DNA from: JAJEAD01 sp965221555
Lineage (GTDB): Bacteria; Pseudomonadota; Gammaproteobacteria; HK1
NCBI GenBank assembly: GCA_965221555.1
Contig: OZ244895.1
Location: 186,001 to 250,000, forward strand
Reading direction: 5' to 3'
Length of the DNA: 64,000 nt
Shown: positions 8,092 through 17,582 of the stretch, one piece after another
Numbering within the stretch: position 1 is the stretch's first letter
How the letters are laid out: each line of letters begins with the position of its first letter
The notes under the pieces: generated by a model
Database searches by the model: none
The model's input: only the letters and a program-made list of their open reading frames with translations
What the model was told of the DNA's origin: nothing
Position numbers and translations under genes: made by a program

Positions 8092-10179
8092 GTGAACGAG
8101 CGAGACGCCCCGTGGCACGTCGGGGTGGACGTGGGCGGCACCTTTACCGACTTCTGGGCCCACCACCGCGAGAGCGGCCAGGTCCACCATCTCAAGACCG
8201 CTTCCACGCCCGACGATCCGGCGAGGGCGATACTCGCCGGGCTCGCGGAGCTCGCCGCGCGGCACGGTTTCGAGACGAACGCGCTCGCCCGCCTCGCCCA
8301 CGGGACGACGGTGGGGACCAACGCGCTCATCCAGCGCCGCGGCGGAAAGGTGGTGCTTCTGACCACCGCGGGCTTTCGGGATCTGCTGGAAATCGGCCGA
8401 CAGACCCGGCCTCACATGTTCGATCTCCGTGCCGACCATCCGCCCCCCCTGGTGGCCCGCGAGCGGCGATTCGAGGTGGGCGAGCGCATCACCGCCGGAG
8501 GCGAGGTGGTGCGCGCGCTCGGGCGGGCCGAGATCGACGAGGCGGTCCAGCGGGTGCGCGCGCAGTCCCCCGACGCCTGCGCGGTGTGCCTGCTCTTTTC
8601 CTTCGAGAACCCCGTCCACGAGCGCGCCCTGGGAGAGGCGTTGCGCGCGGCGGCGCCGGATCTGGCGCTCTCCCTGTCCTGCGAGGTGCAGGCGGAGTTC
8701 CGCGAGTACGAACGCTTCTCGACCACGGTCCTGAACGCCTATCTGCAGCCGGTGATGTCGGCGTACCTGAGTCGTCTGGAAAACGAGCTGGCCCGACGTG
8801 CGCCCCGCGCCATCCTCGGGATCAACCAGTCCAGCGGCGGACTGATGTCGGCGCGGCGCGCGCAGCAGGTTCCGGTGCGTACCGCGCTCTCCGGACCCGC
8901 GGCCGGAGTGGTGGGCGCACTGCACGTGGCCCGTCTCGTCGCGCGCCCGGATGTCATCACCCTGGACATGGGCGGCACCAGCGCGGACGTGGCGCTGATT
9001 CGCGGAGCGCGCGCGGACATCGCCTACCACCGGGAGGTCGCGGGCTTCCCCATCCGTCTGCCGATGGTCGACATCGAGACGGTGGGGGCGGGGGGCGGTT
9101 CCATCGCATGGTTCGATCGCGATGGACTGCTCAAGGTCGGACCGCGGAGCGCGGGCGCCGCGCCCGGGCCGGCGTGCTACGCGCGGGGCGGGGAGGAGCC
9201 GACGGTGACCGACGCGAACCTGCTGCTCGGCCGACTCTCGCCGCGGGGGCTGCTCGACGGCGAGATGGCGCTCGACATCGAGCTCGCCCGGCGCGCCTTC
9301 GAGCCCATCGCGGCGCGCCTTCGCGCAAGCGTCGAACGCGCCGCCGGTGGAGTGCTCGGGATCGTGGTCGCGAACATGGTGCGCGCCATCAGGACCCTGT
9401 CGGTGGAGCGCGGCCACGACCCCCGCGCGCACGCCCTCATGCCCTTCGGCGGCGCGGGGCCGCTGCACGCCCGCGACGTGGCGGCCAGCCTCGGCATCCG
9501 TGAAGTGCTGGTGCCGGGCGCTCCCGGCATCCTGTGCGCGCAGGGCCTGGTGGTGTCGGACCTGAGCGAGGACTTCGTTCTGAGCGAGCGCTCGCGTCTC
9601 GACGACGATACGCCGGAGCGGGTGCGGGAGCGGGTGGCGCGCCTGCTCGACGAGGCGAGGGAGTGGTTCACCCGTGAAGGCGTTCCCGACGGACAGCGCG
9701 GGATCGATCTCAGTCTCGACATGCGATACACCGGACAGAACTTCGAGCTGTCGGTACCCCTCGATGCCGGCGCTCCCGCATCGCCCGCCCATGCGGTGCC
9801 GGACCTGCAAACGCTCGCCGAGCACTTCTACCGGGTGCACGAAGCCACCTACGGATATCACAGCCGCCGGGACGCGGTGGAAGTGGTCAACTATCGCTTG
9901 AGCGCTCGCGGGCGCATCTTCGACGCCGCGCCGCCGCGCGAGGCGGAGCCGGACCATCCGGCGCCCGCCCCCGCCATGCACCGGGAGGTGTGGTTCTCCG
10001 ATGCCGGAAGCGTGCCCAGCGCGGTCTACTCTCGCGACCAGCTCAAGCCCGGCCAACGCATCGAAGGGCCCGCCATCGTGGAGCAGCTCGATACCACCAC
10101 CCCGGTTTATCCGGGAGACAGCGCCCGCGTGGACGCTCTCGGCAACCTGGCCATCACCCTCGGCGCGGGAGGAATGTAG
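8092..10179 (+). CDS. Hydantoinase/oxoprolinase subunit A
   Basis: 695-residue HyuA-type subunit of ATP-dependent hydantoinase/5-oxoprolinase. The actin-like ATP-binding opening VGVDVGGTFTDFWAHH, the second phosphate motif LDMGGTSADVALI and the family signature GAGGGSIAWFDRDGLLKVGP are all present. Start taken as GTG at 8092, just before NERDAPWHVGVDVGG; the upstream open frame overlaps the divergent promoter region and lacks homology. Expected reaction: ATP-dependent ring opening of a hydantoin, 5-oxoproline or similar cyclic amide, with the B subunit encoded 3 bases downstream. Specificity cannot be read from the sequence. Confidence 0.92.
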   Translation: MNERDAPWHVGVDVGGTFTDFWAHHRESGQVHHLKTASTPDDPARAILAGLAELAARHGFETNALARLAHGTTVGTNALIQRRGGKVVLLTTAGFRDLLEIGRQTRPHMFDLRADHPPPLVARERRFEVGERITAGGEVVRALGRAEIDEAVQRVRAQSPDACAVCLLFSFENPVHERALGEALRAAAPDLALSLSCEVQAEFREYERFSTTVLNAYLQPVMSAYLSRLENELARRAPRAILGINQSSGGLMSARRAQQVPVRTALSGPAAGVVGALHVARLVARPDVITLDMGGTSADVALIRGARADIAYHREVAGFPIRLPMVDIETVGAGGGSIAWFDRDGLLKVGPRSAGAAPGPACYARGGEEPTVTDANLLLGRLSPRGLLDGEMALDIELARRAFEPIAARLRASVERAAGGVLGIVVANMVRAIRTLSVERGHDPRAHALMPFGGAGPLHARDVAASLGIREVLVPGAPGILCAQGLVVSDLSEDFVLSERSRLDDDTPERVRERVARLLDEAREWFTREGVPDGQRGIDLSLDMRYTGQNFELSVPLDAGAPASPAHAVPDLQTLAEHFYRVHEATYGYHSRRDAVEVVNYRLSARGRIFDAAPPREAEPDHPAPAPAMHREVWFSDAGSVPSAVYSRDQLKPGQRIEGPAIVEQLDTTTPVYPGDSARVDALGNLAITLGAGGM

Positions 10180-10182
10180 ACG

Positions 10183-11853
10183 ATGCCTTCAGAGCACGAT
10201 CCGGTGAGTCTGGAGATTCTCTCCAACGCGCTGCGCTCGGTGACCGACGAGACCTGGGTGGCGCTGATGAAGTCGGCGTACTCCACCAACATCAAGGAAC
10301 GCCACGACCACTCGACCGCGATCATGGACGCCGAGGGCCGCCTCGTCGTGCAGGCGGGTCAGTCCCTGCCCATCCACATCGCTTCGATGGGCGGGCTGAT
10401 GGAATGCCTCCTCGACAAGTACGGGGCCGACATGCACGAAGGCGACATCTTCGTCGCCAACGACCCCCACGTCGCCGGGGGCACCCACCTGCCGGACGTC
10501 AACCTCGCGATGCCGGTCTTCGTCGACGACAAGCCCATCGCGTTCATCTGCAACATTGCGCACCACGCCGACATCGGCGGCATGGCGGCCGGCAGCATGG
10601 CCGGCGGCATGTCGGAGATCTACCAGGAGGGTCTCCGGATCCCGGTGGTGAAGCTGTTCCGCCGAGGCGAGCTGCAGCAGGATCTCCTCGATCTGCTGCT
10701 GTTGAACGTGCGGGTTCCCGAAGAGCGCCGGGGCGACTACTTCGCCCAGATCGCGGCGTGCCGGCTCGGGGCGCGACGACTCCGGGAAGTGATGGACACC
10801 CATGGCGCGGAGTCGCTTGTCCACGCCTTCGAACAGGTGATCGCGCGCACCGAGGCGCGCATGCGCGACGGAATCGAGTCCATTCCCGACGGGGTCTACG
10901 AGTTCTCGGACGTGATGGACGGCGATGGGCTCGATGCCCGCGCCATTCCGATCCGGGTCCGGGTCGACATCGCCGGCCGCCACGCCCGTTTCGACTTCCA
11001 GGGCAGCTCGAAGCAGGTTCCGGGCAACATCAACGTGACCCTGAACGCCACCCACGCGAGCGTGTGCTACAGCCTGAAGGCCCTGCTCGATCCCGACGTG
11101 CCCAACAACGAGGGGGTGCTCAACGTGGCCGAAATCTCGGCCGAGCCCGGCACGCTTCTCAATGCGTCCTTTCCCGCCTCGGTCGCAAGCCGCGCCCACA
11201 CCTGCCAGCGCATCGTCGATGTGGTGCTGGGCGCGCTCGCCCCCGCGCTGCCGCAGCGGGTGGTGGCCGCCGCGAACGGTGCGAACACCACCGCGGTGTT
11301 CGCCGGCCTCGACCCGCGCAGCGGCTCTTCCTACGTGTATCTCGAGACCCTGGGAGGAGGCATGGGCGCCCGGTCCGACCGCGACGGAAAGGACGGGGTG
11401 CAGGTGCACATCACCAATACGTCCAATCTGCCGGTGGAGGCGATCGAGGCCGAGTATCCCCTTCTCGTGGAGGAGTACGCCCTCGTCGAAGACTCCGGCG
11501 GAGCCGGCCGATACCGGGGCGGCGCCGGACTCCGCCGCACGGTGCGCCCGGTCGGCCACGAGTGCGTCTTCAACGGCGTCGGGGAGCGCTTCAGCCACCG
11601 GCCCTGGGGACTCTTCGGCGGCGACGCGGGGGCCTCGGGCCGCTTCCAGCTACGCGAGCGCGACGGTACCGCGAAGCAGTTGCCGGACAAGACGGACAAG
11701 GTGCGGGTGGGCCCCGATCAGAGCGTCGTGGTCGAGACCCCGGGAGCCGGAGGTTACGGCCCGCCCTCGCAACGCGATGCGGACAGCGTCGCGATGGATC
11801 GCGACAGCGGGAAGTTCAGTCACGCGTTCGTGAAGCGCCACTATCCGCGCTGA
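10183..11853 (+). CDS. Hydantoinase/oxoprolinase subunit B
   Basis: 556-residue HyuB-type subunit. Family motifs: DPVSLEILSNALRSVTDE at the N-terminus, GDIFVANDPHVAGGTHLPD, the glycine-rich segment GGMGARSDRDGKDGVQ, and near the C-terminus DSGGAGRYRGGAGLRR. Starts 3 bases after the subunit A stop, so both are made from one transcript and presumably form the heteromeric enzyme. Its 3' end overlaps that of the converging formyltransferase-like gene by 13 bases. Confidence 0.92.
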   Translation: MPSEHDPVSLEILSNALRSVTDETWVALMKSAYSTNIKERHDHSTAIMDAEGRLVVQAGQSLPIHIASMGGLMECLLDKYGADMHEGDIFVANDPHVAGGTHLPDVNLAMPVFVDDKPIAFICNIAHHADIGGMAAGSMAGGMSEIYQEGLRIPVVKLFRRGELQQDLLDLLLLNVRVPEERRGDYFAQIAACRLGARRLREVMDTHGAESLVHAFEQVIARTEARMRDGIESIPDGVYEFSDVMDGDGLDARAIPIRVRVDIAGRHARFDFQGSSKQVPGNINVTLNATHASVCYSLKALLDPDVPNNEGVLNVAEISAEPGTLLNASFPASVASRAHTCQRIVDVVLGALAPALPQRVVAAANGANTTAVFAGLDPRSGSSYVYLETLGGGMGARSDRDGKDGVQVHITNTSNLPVEAIEAEYPLLVEEYALVEDSGGAGRYRGGAGLRRTVRPVGHECVFNGVGERFSHRPWGLFGGDAGASGRFQLRERDGTAKQLPDKTDKVRVGPDQSVVVETPGAGGYGPPSQRDADSVAMDRDSGKFSHAFVKRHYPR

Positions 11854-12767
11854 ACGCCATACCGGGACGGGGAGCTCCCGGCGTCAGCGAACGAACAGTG
11901 CGCGCGCAGGGTTCCGATGGCGAATCCGATCGTCGCGATCCGCTTCTCGAATCTCACCGCGCCCTGCTCCCCTCCCCGCGTCTCGAAGTCGAGCACCCGT
12001 TCGACTTCGAGCGTCTCGTGCCGGGCCTCGACCGTGAACGCGCGACCCCACTCCCGCACCCCTCGCATGAAGTGGAAAGCGCGTTCGGCGGTCCACGAGG
12101 TCGGGACGCGAAATGCGTCGTCATCCGGCCATCCGAACCAGCTCGCTCGCGTCTCGTCCTGCGCGCTCTCGCGCAAGGCGCCGGCCTCGATGGCCGGGAG
12201 GGCCTCGACGAGCAGCGAGGCCCCCTTTCGAACCAGCCGCGCCTGCACATCTCCCGCGCCGGCGCCGGGGAGGACCGCAATGTCGGCGCTCGAGACCACG
12301 GGACCGGCGTCGAGCCTGGCGCTCGCCCGGTGCACGGTGATGCCCATCCGCCTCTCACCGTGGCGGAACTGCCAGAAGAGCGGGCTGGGACCACGGTAGG
12401 CGGGCAGGAGCGAAGGGTGCAGGTTGAACGCGCCGCGGGGGGCCAGCGTGAGCCAGCGCTCGTCGAGCACTCGCGGATAGCACGCGATCGCCAACAGGTC
12501 GGGGGCGAGGCGGGCGGCCCTCGCGAGGGCCTTGGCCTCGGAACCCGCATCGAGGTCGATCCGCGCAACGCCACCGGCCGCGGCGATGGCGTCCACGTCC
12601 TCGGCGCTTGCGACCGGCAAGGCCCCCCTTCCCGGCGCCCGAGGAATCATGCCCCCGCGCCACAGGGCGGCGGCAACCACCGGCACTTCCATCGCGAGCA
12701 GCTCGCACAGCACGATGGAGGTGAAGGCGCCGGGGCTGCCGACCAGCAGCACCTTCAGCATCTGCAC
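11841..12767 (-). CDS. Formyltransferase-family protein (Fmt-like), function unassigned
   Basis: 308 residues with the formyltransferase fold shared by methionyl-tRNA formyltransferase and GAR transformylase. Catalytic triad positions are recognisable: Asn and His in AFNLHPSLLPAYRGPSPL and Asp in ASARLDAGPVV. It differs from true Fmt in its N-terminus (LLVGSPGAFTSIVLCELL) and in a divergent C-terminal domain, and it is not beside def or rsm genes. Probably a paralogue acting on another formyl or hydroxymethyl acceptor. Lies between the hydantoinase operon (convergent) and aspS (25 bases downstream of its start on the same strand), so it may be co-transcribed with aspS. Confidence 0.75.
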   Translation of the reverse strand: MQMLKVLLVGSPGAFTSIVLCELLAMEVPVVAAALWRGGMIPRAPGRGALPVASAEDVDAIAAAGGVARIDLDAGSEAKALARAARLAPDLLAIACYPRVLDERWLTLAPRGAFNLHPSLLPAYRGPSPLFWQFRHGERRMGITVHRASARLDAGPVVSSADIAVLPGAGAGDVQARLVRKGASLLVEALPAIEAGALRESAQDETRASWFGWPDDDAFRVPTSWTAERAFHFMRGVREWGRAFTVEARHETLEVERVLDFETRGGEQGAVRFEKRIATIGFAIGTLRAHCSFADAGSSPSRYGVQRG

Positions 12768-12792
12768 GGCCTCCCTTCGGATGCCCGGGGGT

Positions 12793-14556
12793 TCAGGACC
12801 TCAAACGGATACCGAGCTCCCTCAACTGCCGCGGCGATGCCGGCGCCGGCGCTCCCGTCAAGGGACAGCTCGCAGTCTGGGTCTTCGGAAACGCGATGAC
12901 ATCCCGAATGGACGACGAGCCACTCATCAGCATCGCGAGGCGGTCGAGACCGAAGGCGATCCCTCCGTGGGGAGGGCAGCCGTAACGAAGCGCGTCGAGC
13001 AGGTGTCCGAAACGCTCCATTGCCTCGTCGTCGGGGATACCCAGAGTACGCAGTACCGCCTCCTGCACTTCGCGGCGATGGATGCGCACGGACCCCCCGC
13101 CCACCTCACTGCCGTTCAACACCAGGTCGTAGGCCTTCGAGAGCAGCGCGCCGGGGTCCGACGCTATCCGCTGCGGGTCGTCCGGGTCCGGGCTGGTGAA
13201 GGGGTGATGCAGGGACTCCCAGCGCCTCTCGTTCTCGTTCCATTCGAACATGGGGAAGTCGACCACCCAGAGCATGCGCCACCCCCCGCCGGTGAGAGCG
13301 AGGTCGCGCGCCAGCTTGTCCCGAAGCGCGCCGAGGGCGGCATTGACGATGGACTCCCGGTCGGCGCCGAAGAACACCAGGTCCCCGTTGCGTGCGCCGC
13401 AGCGTTCGACGATACCCTCAAGCGCGTCGTCGGACAGAAACTTGACGATCGGCGATTGCAGCCCTTCGCGCCCGCGCTCGCGCTCGTTGACCTTGATGTA
13501 GGCGAGCCCTTTGGCGCCGTAGGCGCCTACCCAGCGGGTGTAGTCGTCGACGACCGAGCGCGGCAGCGCCCCGCCTCCCGGTGCGCGCAACGCCGCGACG
13601 CGGCCTCCGGCGTCCTTCGCGGGTCTAGAAAACACCTTGAATTCGCAAGTACGCACCAGGTCCGCCACCTCCACGAGCTCCAGAGGATTGCGAAGGTCCG
13701 GGCGATCGCTGCCGTAGCGCGCCATCGCCTCGCGATAGCTCATGCGGGGAAACGGCTCGGGCAGATCCACCCCGAGCACCTGGCGAAACACGTGGCGCAC
13801 CAATGACTCCATCAGCGCCATGATCCCGTCCGCCTCGAGGAAGGAGACCTCGACATCGAGCTGGGTGAACTCCGGCTGGCGATCGGCGCGCAGATCCTCG
13901 TCCCGGAAGCAGCGCACGATCTGGTAGTAGCGCTCCATGCCCGACATCATCAGCAACTGCTTGAAGATTTGGGGCGACTGGGGCAGCGCGAAGAAGGTGC
14001 CGGGCTGGGTGCGGCTCGGCACCAGGTAATCGCGCGCGCCCTCCGGGGTCGCCTTGGTCAGCATCGGCGTTTCGATGTCCAGGAATCCGTGGCCATCGAG
14101 GAACTCGCGCATCGAACGGGTGATGAGGCTGCGCATCCTGAGCCGCTCGTACATCTCGAAACGGCGGAGATCCAGATACCGGTAGCGAAGCCGGGTCTCT
14201 TCTCCGGCGCTGTCTTCGTCGAGCGCGAAGGGAGGGGGATCGGAGCGGTTCAGCACCCGAAGACGGCGGCCCAGCACTTCGACCTGCCCGGTCGCGAGAT
14301 CGGGATTGACGGTGCCCGCGGGACGTTCGCGCACTCTGCCCTCCACCCGCAGCACGTACTCGCTTCGTACCCGTTCCGCGGTCTCGAACGCTTCGGGAGT
14401 GTCCGGATCGAACACCACCTGGAGGAGGCCTTCCCGGTCGCGCAGGTCGATGAAGATCACCCCGCCGTGGTCGCGACGGCGATGCACCCATCCGCACACG
14501 CTCACCTCCTCGCCGAGGAGAGCTTCGGTGACTTCCCCGCAAAAGTGGCTGCGCAT
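12793..14556 (-). CDS. aspS: Aspartyl-tRNA synthetase
   Basis: 587-residue bacterial-type class II synthetase charging tRNA-Asp. N-terminal OB-fold anticodon-binding domain (VCGWVHRRRDHGGVIFIDLRD), class II motif 2 (RCFRDEDLRADRQPEFTQLD), the bacterial GAD insert domain (about 290-420) and motif 3 (GIAFGLDRLAMLMSG). Normal length. Stands 51 bases downstream of the FmdB-like gene on the same strand. In related genomes yebC follows aspS directly; here about 6.3 kb intervenes. Confidence 0.97.
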   Translation of the reverse strand: MRSHFCGEVTEALLGEEVSVCGWVHRRRDHGGVIFIDLRDREGLLQVVFDPDTPEAFETAERVRSEYVLRVEGRVRERPAGTVNPDLATGQVEVLGRRLRVLNRSDPPPFALDEDSAGEETRLRYRYLDLRRFEMYERLRMRSLITRSMREFLDGHGFLDIETPMLTKATPEGARDYLVPSRTQPGTFFALPQSPQIFKQLLMMSGMERYYQIVRCFRDEDLRADRQPEFTQLDVEVSFLEADGIMALMESLVRHVFRQVLGVDLPEPFPRMSYREAMARYGSDRPDLRNPLELVEVADLVRTCEFKVFSRPAKDAGGRVAALRAPGGGALPRSVVDDYTRWVGAYGAKGLAYIKVNERERGREGLQSPIVKFLSDDALEGIVERCGARNGDLVFFGADRESIVNAALGALRDKLARDLALTGGGWRMLWVVDFPMFEWNENERRWESLHHPFTSPDPDDPQRIASDPGALLSKAYDLVLNGSEVGGGSVRIHRREVQEAVLRTLGIPDDEAMERFGHLLDALRYGCPPHGGIAFGLDRLAMLMSGSSSIRDVIAFPKTQTASCPLTGAPAPASPRQLRELGIRLRS

Positions 14557-14607
14557 GACTCGTTCGGGCGTTCGGGATCCACCCGGTGGGGGGTGGGACG
14601 GGAACCT

Positions 14608-14964
14608 TCAGTCCGCCGGGGCGCCCGCGCTGCTGCCGCTCCCACCGGTGGAGGCCGGGGCCTTGCCCGCACCCTTCGCGTCGCCGGAGGAGGAGGTGTC
14701 CTTCTTGCCCGCAGTCTCCGTCTTGCTCTCTGTCTGCGGCTTTTTCTTGTCCGCCCCCTCTTCCGGTCTCTTCTTCTTGTCGTTGTCCCGGAAGTCGGTC
14801 ACGTACCAGCCGGTGCCCTTGAGATGGAAGGCGGCCGCGGTGACCAGCTTGCGCAGGCGCAGCTTGCCGCAGCTCGGGCATTTGCGCTTGCGGCCCTCGC
14901 CCATCTTCTGAAGGATGTCGTGCGTCGCGCCGCAGGCACCGCATTCGTAGGCGTAGATAGGCAT
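14608..14964 (-). CDS. FmdB-family zinc-ribbon protein
   Basis: 118 residues. The first 60 form the FmdB/CxxC putative regulatory domain: MPIYAYECGACGATHD with CGAC at residues 8-11 and CPSC at 29-32, followed by a basic strand (KLRLRKLVTAAAFHLKGTGWYVTDF). The remainder is a Lys/Glu then Ser/Gly/Ala low-complexity tail without predicted fold. Function of the family is not firmly established (small zinc ribbon, suggested regulatory). Its place directly upstream of aspS is conserved in many proteobacteria. Confidence 0.9.
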   Translation of the reverse strand: MPIYAYECGACGATHDILQKMGEGRKRKCPSCGKLRLRKLVTAAAFHLKGTGWYVTDFRDNDKKKRPEEGADKKKPQTESKTETAGKKDTSSSGDAKGAGKAPASTGGSGSSAGAPAD

Positions 14965-15129
14965 TGCTCGGCTGCGTTTCCGTCCGGGTCAAGCGGGCGA
15001 AAGATAGGGATCGGGAGAGCCAACTTCAAGTACGCGGCGCGGGCGCCTCCCGCGTCGAGGACCGCCTTGCCGCGTGCCGCCCCCGCATGGTCTCATGCCG
15101 TTAGCGTTTTCCCCGAGTGAATCCGACGC

Positions 15130-15945
15130 ATGCATGACGAAGTGGTGCTCTACGAGACCGAGGGCCATGTCGGCTACATCACCCTCAACCGTCCCGACAA
15201 GCTGAATGCGATCAACGAAGAGCTGCGCCTCCGGGCGGAAGAGGTCTTCGACGAGGCGGATGCGGACACCGCCACTCGAGTGGTGGTGCTGCGGGGGGCG
15301 GGGCGCGCCTTCTCCGCCGGATACGACTTGTCGGGTGCGGACCCGGATGCGCCCGAACGCAGCGATGCCCTGTGGTGGGATCGTCTTCTTCAGGCCTGCG
15401 CGGACTTCGAGATGAAGCCCTTCGAGATGAAGAAGCCGGTCATCGCCTCGGTGCAGGGCTACGCGGTGGGCGGCGGCTGCGAGCTCGCGATGTTCTGCGA
15501 CCTCACCATCTGTGCGCAGAGCGCGAAGTTCGGCGAGCCGGAGATCCGTTTCTCCAACCCGGGGCCCGGGCTCATCATGCCCTTCATCATCGGACACAAA
15601 CGCGCCCGCGAGCTGCTCTACATGGGCGATCTCATCGATGCGCAAAGGGCGCTCGAGTGGGGCATGGTCAACCGGGTGGTGCCCGATGACGAGCTCGACG
15701 CCGAGACCCGGCGATTCGCCCGGCGCCTCGCCACCGTCGATCCCGAAGCGCTCTGCGGCACCAAGCTCGCGCTGCGCCGGGGCATGGAGGCGGCGGGTAT
15801 CCGCAATGCGATGGACGCCGCGGTGAACGTGCTCGCCCCGGTCTACGCGGCGCGCACCGAGAGCGGTGTGGAATTCAAGAAGATCACCAGGCGTGACGGC
15901 CTGCGCGCGGCGCTGGCGTGGCGCAACGCCCACTTCGACCCGTGA
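15130..15945 (+). CDS. Enoyl-CoA hydratase/isomerase family protein
   Basis: 271-residue crotonase-fold protein. Oxyanion-hole segments are AGRAFSAGYDLSG and VQGYAVGGGCELAMFCD. The segment FGEPEIRFSNPGPGLIMPF aligns with the catalytic region and keeps an acidic residue. Likely hydrates or isomerises an acyl-CoA, but the family is too diverse to name a substrate. Reads opposite to the fmdB-like gene and begins a plus-strand run with exonuclease III and an SDR gene (gaps of 67 and 25 bases). Confidence 0.88.
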   Translation: MHDEVVLYETEGHVGYITLNRPDKLNAINEELRLRAEEVFDEADADTATRVVVLRGAGRAFSAGYDLSGADPDAPERSDALWWDRLLQACADFEMKPFEMKKPVIASVQGYAVGGGCELAMFCDLTICAQSAKFGEPEIRFSNPGPGLIMPFIIGHKRARELLYMGDLIDAQRALEWGMVNRVVPDDELDAETRRFARRLATVDPEALCGTKLALRRGMEAAGIRNAMDAAVNVLAPVYAARTESGVEFKKITRRDGLRAALAWRNAHFDP

Positions 15946-16012
15946 AAGGTCCTCGTCCCGTCAAAACGATGTCCCGCAGCGATGGCGCCCGGGGCGCCCG
16001 GAGGTCGTGGCG

Positions 16013-16789
16013 ATGAGAGTCGTGAGCTGGAACGTCAACGGCCTGCGCGCGTGCGCGAAGAAGGGCTTCGTCGACGTTCTGCGCCGCTCGGACGCGGACA
16101 TCGTCGGCCTCCAGGAGGTGCGGGCCTTCCCGGAACAGATCCCCGACGAGGTTCGACATCTGGATGGATGGCACATCCACTGGAGCCCCGCCGAGCGTCC
16201 CGGCTACAGCGGCGTCGCACTGTTCTCCCGACAACCACCGAAGCGCATCGAGACTTCGCTCGACGAGCCACGCTTCGACGTCGAAGGGCGTGTGCAGATT
16301 GCCTCGTTCGACCGGCTCACGGTCATCAACGCCTATTTTCCCAAGGGAAGCGGCAAGGACCGGGACAACAGCCGTGTGCCCTACAAACTCGACTTCTACC
16401 GCGCGGTGTTCGACCGGGCGCGCAAGCGCAGGCGCCGCCAGCCGGTCCTGGTGATCGGCGACTACAACACCGCGCACCAGGAGATCGATCTGGCCCGCCC
16501 CAAGGACAACGTCAAGAACAGCGGCTTCCTCCCCGAAGAGCGCGCCGAAGTGGACCGCCTTCTCGAGGACGGCTGGGTGGACACCTTCCGCCACTTGCAC
16601 CCGGAGGAAGCGGGCCACTACTCCTGGTGGAGCCAGCGCGGCGGCGCGCGCGCGCGCAACGTCGGGTGGCGCATCGATTACGTGCTTGCATCGCCCGCGG
16701 CGATGAAAAGGGTCCGGGAGGCGTTCATCTGGCCGGCGGTCATGGCATCTGACCACTGTCCGGTCGGCGTGGACCTCGACCTCGGATGA
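16013..16789 (+). CDS. xth: Exonuclease III-type AP endonuclease
   Basis: 258-residue member of the exonuclease/endonuclease/phosphatase superfamily, ExoIII/ExoA branch, acting in base-excision repair at abasic sites. Conserved motifs: SWNVNGLRA, IVGLQEVRA (metal-binding Glu), GYSGVALFSR, GDYNTAHQEIDLARP (catalytic Asp and Asn) and SDHCPVGVDL (catalytic His). The start is ATG at 16013, preceded by GGAGG; upstream open frame has no homology. Confidence 0.93.
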   Translation: MRVVSWNVNGLRACAKKGFVDVLRRSDADIVGLQEVRAFPEQIPDEVRHLDGWHIHWSPAERPGYSGVALFSRQPPKRIETSLDEPRFDVEGRVQIASFDRLTVINAYFPKGSGKDRDNSRVPYKLDFYRAVFDRARKRRRRQPVLVIGDYNTAHQEIDLARPKDNVKNSGFLPEERAEVDRLLEDGWVDTFRHLHPEEAGHYSWWSQRGGARARNVGWRIDYVLASPAAMKRVREAFIWPAVMASDHCPVGVDLDLG

Positions 16790-16814
16790 GACCGCACACG
16801 CAGGAGACGAGGAT

Positions 16815-17582
16815 ATGGGCGCACTATTCGATCTGAGCGGCAAGGTCGCGCTGGTGACCGGCTCTTCCCGGGGAATCGGCCGGGCCATCGCGGAAGAACT
16901 CGCCGGACACGGTGCGAAAGTGGTCATCACGAGCCGCAAGGCGGCCGCCTGCGCGGAGGTGGCCGGTGCGATCCGGGAGGCGGGCGGAGAGGCGGTGGAA
17001 ATCCCCTGCAACGTGAGTCACGAGGACCAGATGCGCGACCTGGTCGCCCGCACCCTCGACACCTGGGGCCGAATCGACGTCCTGGTCGCGAACGCCGCCG
17101 CAAACCCCTACTACGGGCCCTTTCTGGACATTCCCGACGCGGCGTACGACAAGACCATGAACGTGAACGTGCGCGGCGTCATGAAACTTGCCCGCCTCGT
17201 CGTCCCGGACATGCAGCGACGCCGGGACGGCGCGATCATCGTGGTCTCCAGCATCGGCGCGCTAAAGGGTTCGGACTATCTCGGCACCTACAACCTGAGC
17301 AAGATCGCGTGTCTCATGCTGGTCAAGAACCTGTGCGTGGCCTACGGCAAGGACAACATCCGCGCCAATGCGATTCTTCCCGGGCTGGTGAAGACCGACT
17401 TCGCACGCGCGCTGTGGGAGGACGAGAAGCTCCTCGCCGAGACCCTGGAGCGCACCCCGCTCGGGCGCATCGGCGAACCGCGCGACATCGCGGGCATCGC
17501 CGTGTATCTCGCGAGCCGCGCCGGAGCGTGGACGAGCGGAGAGGCCTTCGTGGTGGATGGAGGACGCTGCGCGGTGGAGTGA
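16815..17582 (+). CDS. Short-chain dehydrogenase/reductase
   Basis: 255-residue classical SDR, NAD(P)-dependent. Cofactor motif TGSSRGIGRAIAEEL, NAAAN motif, catalytic Ser in VVSSIGALKG, catalytic YNLSK, and the C-terminal signature TSGEAFVVDGGR. Arg in SRK after the second strand suggests NADP preference. A clear ribosome site (AGGAGA) precedes ATG. Substrate unknown; the preceding acyl-CoA hydratase makes 3-ketoacyl or hydroxyacyl reduction possible but this is only context. Confidence 0.9.
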   Translation: MGALFDLSGKVALVTGSSRGIGRAIAEELAGHGAKVVITSRKAAACAEVAGAIREAGGEAVEIPCNVSHEDQMRDLVARTLDTWGRIDVLVANAAANPYYGPFLDIPDAAYDKTMNVNVRGVMKLARLVVPDMQRRRDGAIIVVSSIGALKGSDYLGTYNLSKIACLMLVKNLCVAYGKDNIRANAILPGLVKTDFARALWEDEKLLAETLERTPLGRIGEPRDIAGIAVYLASRAGAWTSGEAFVVDGGRCAVE

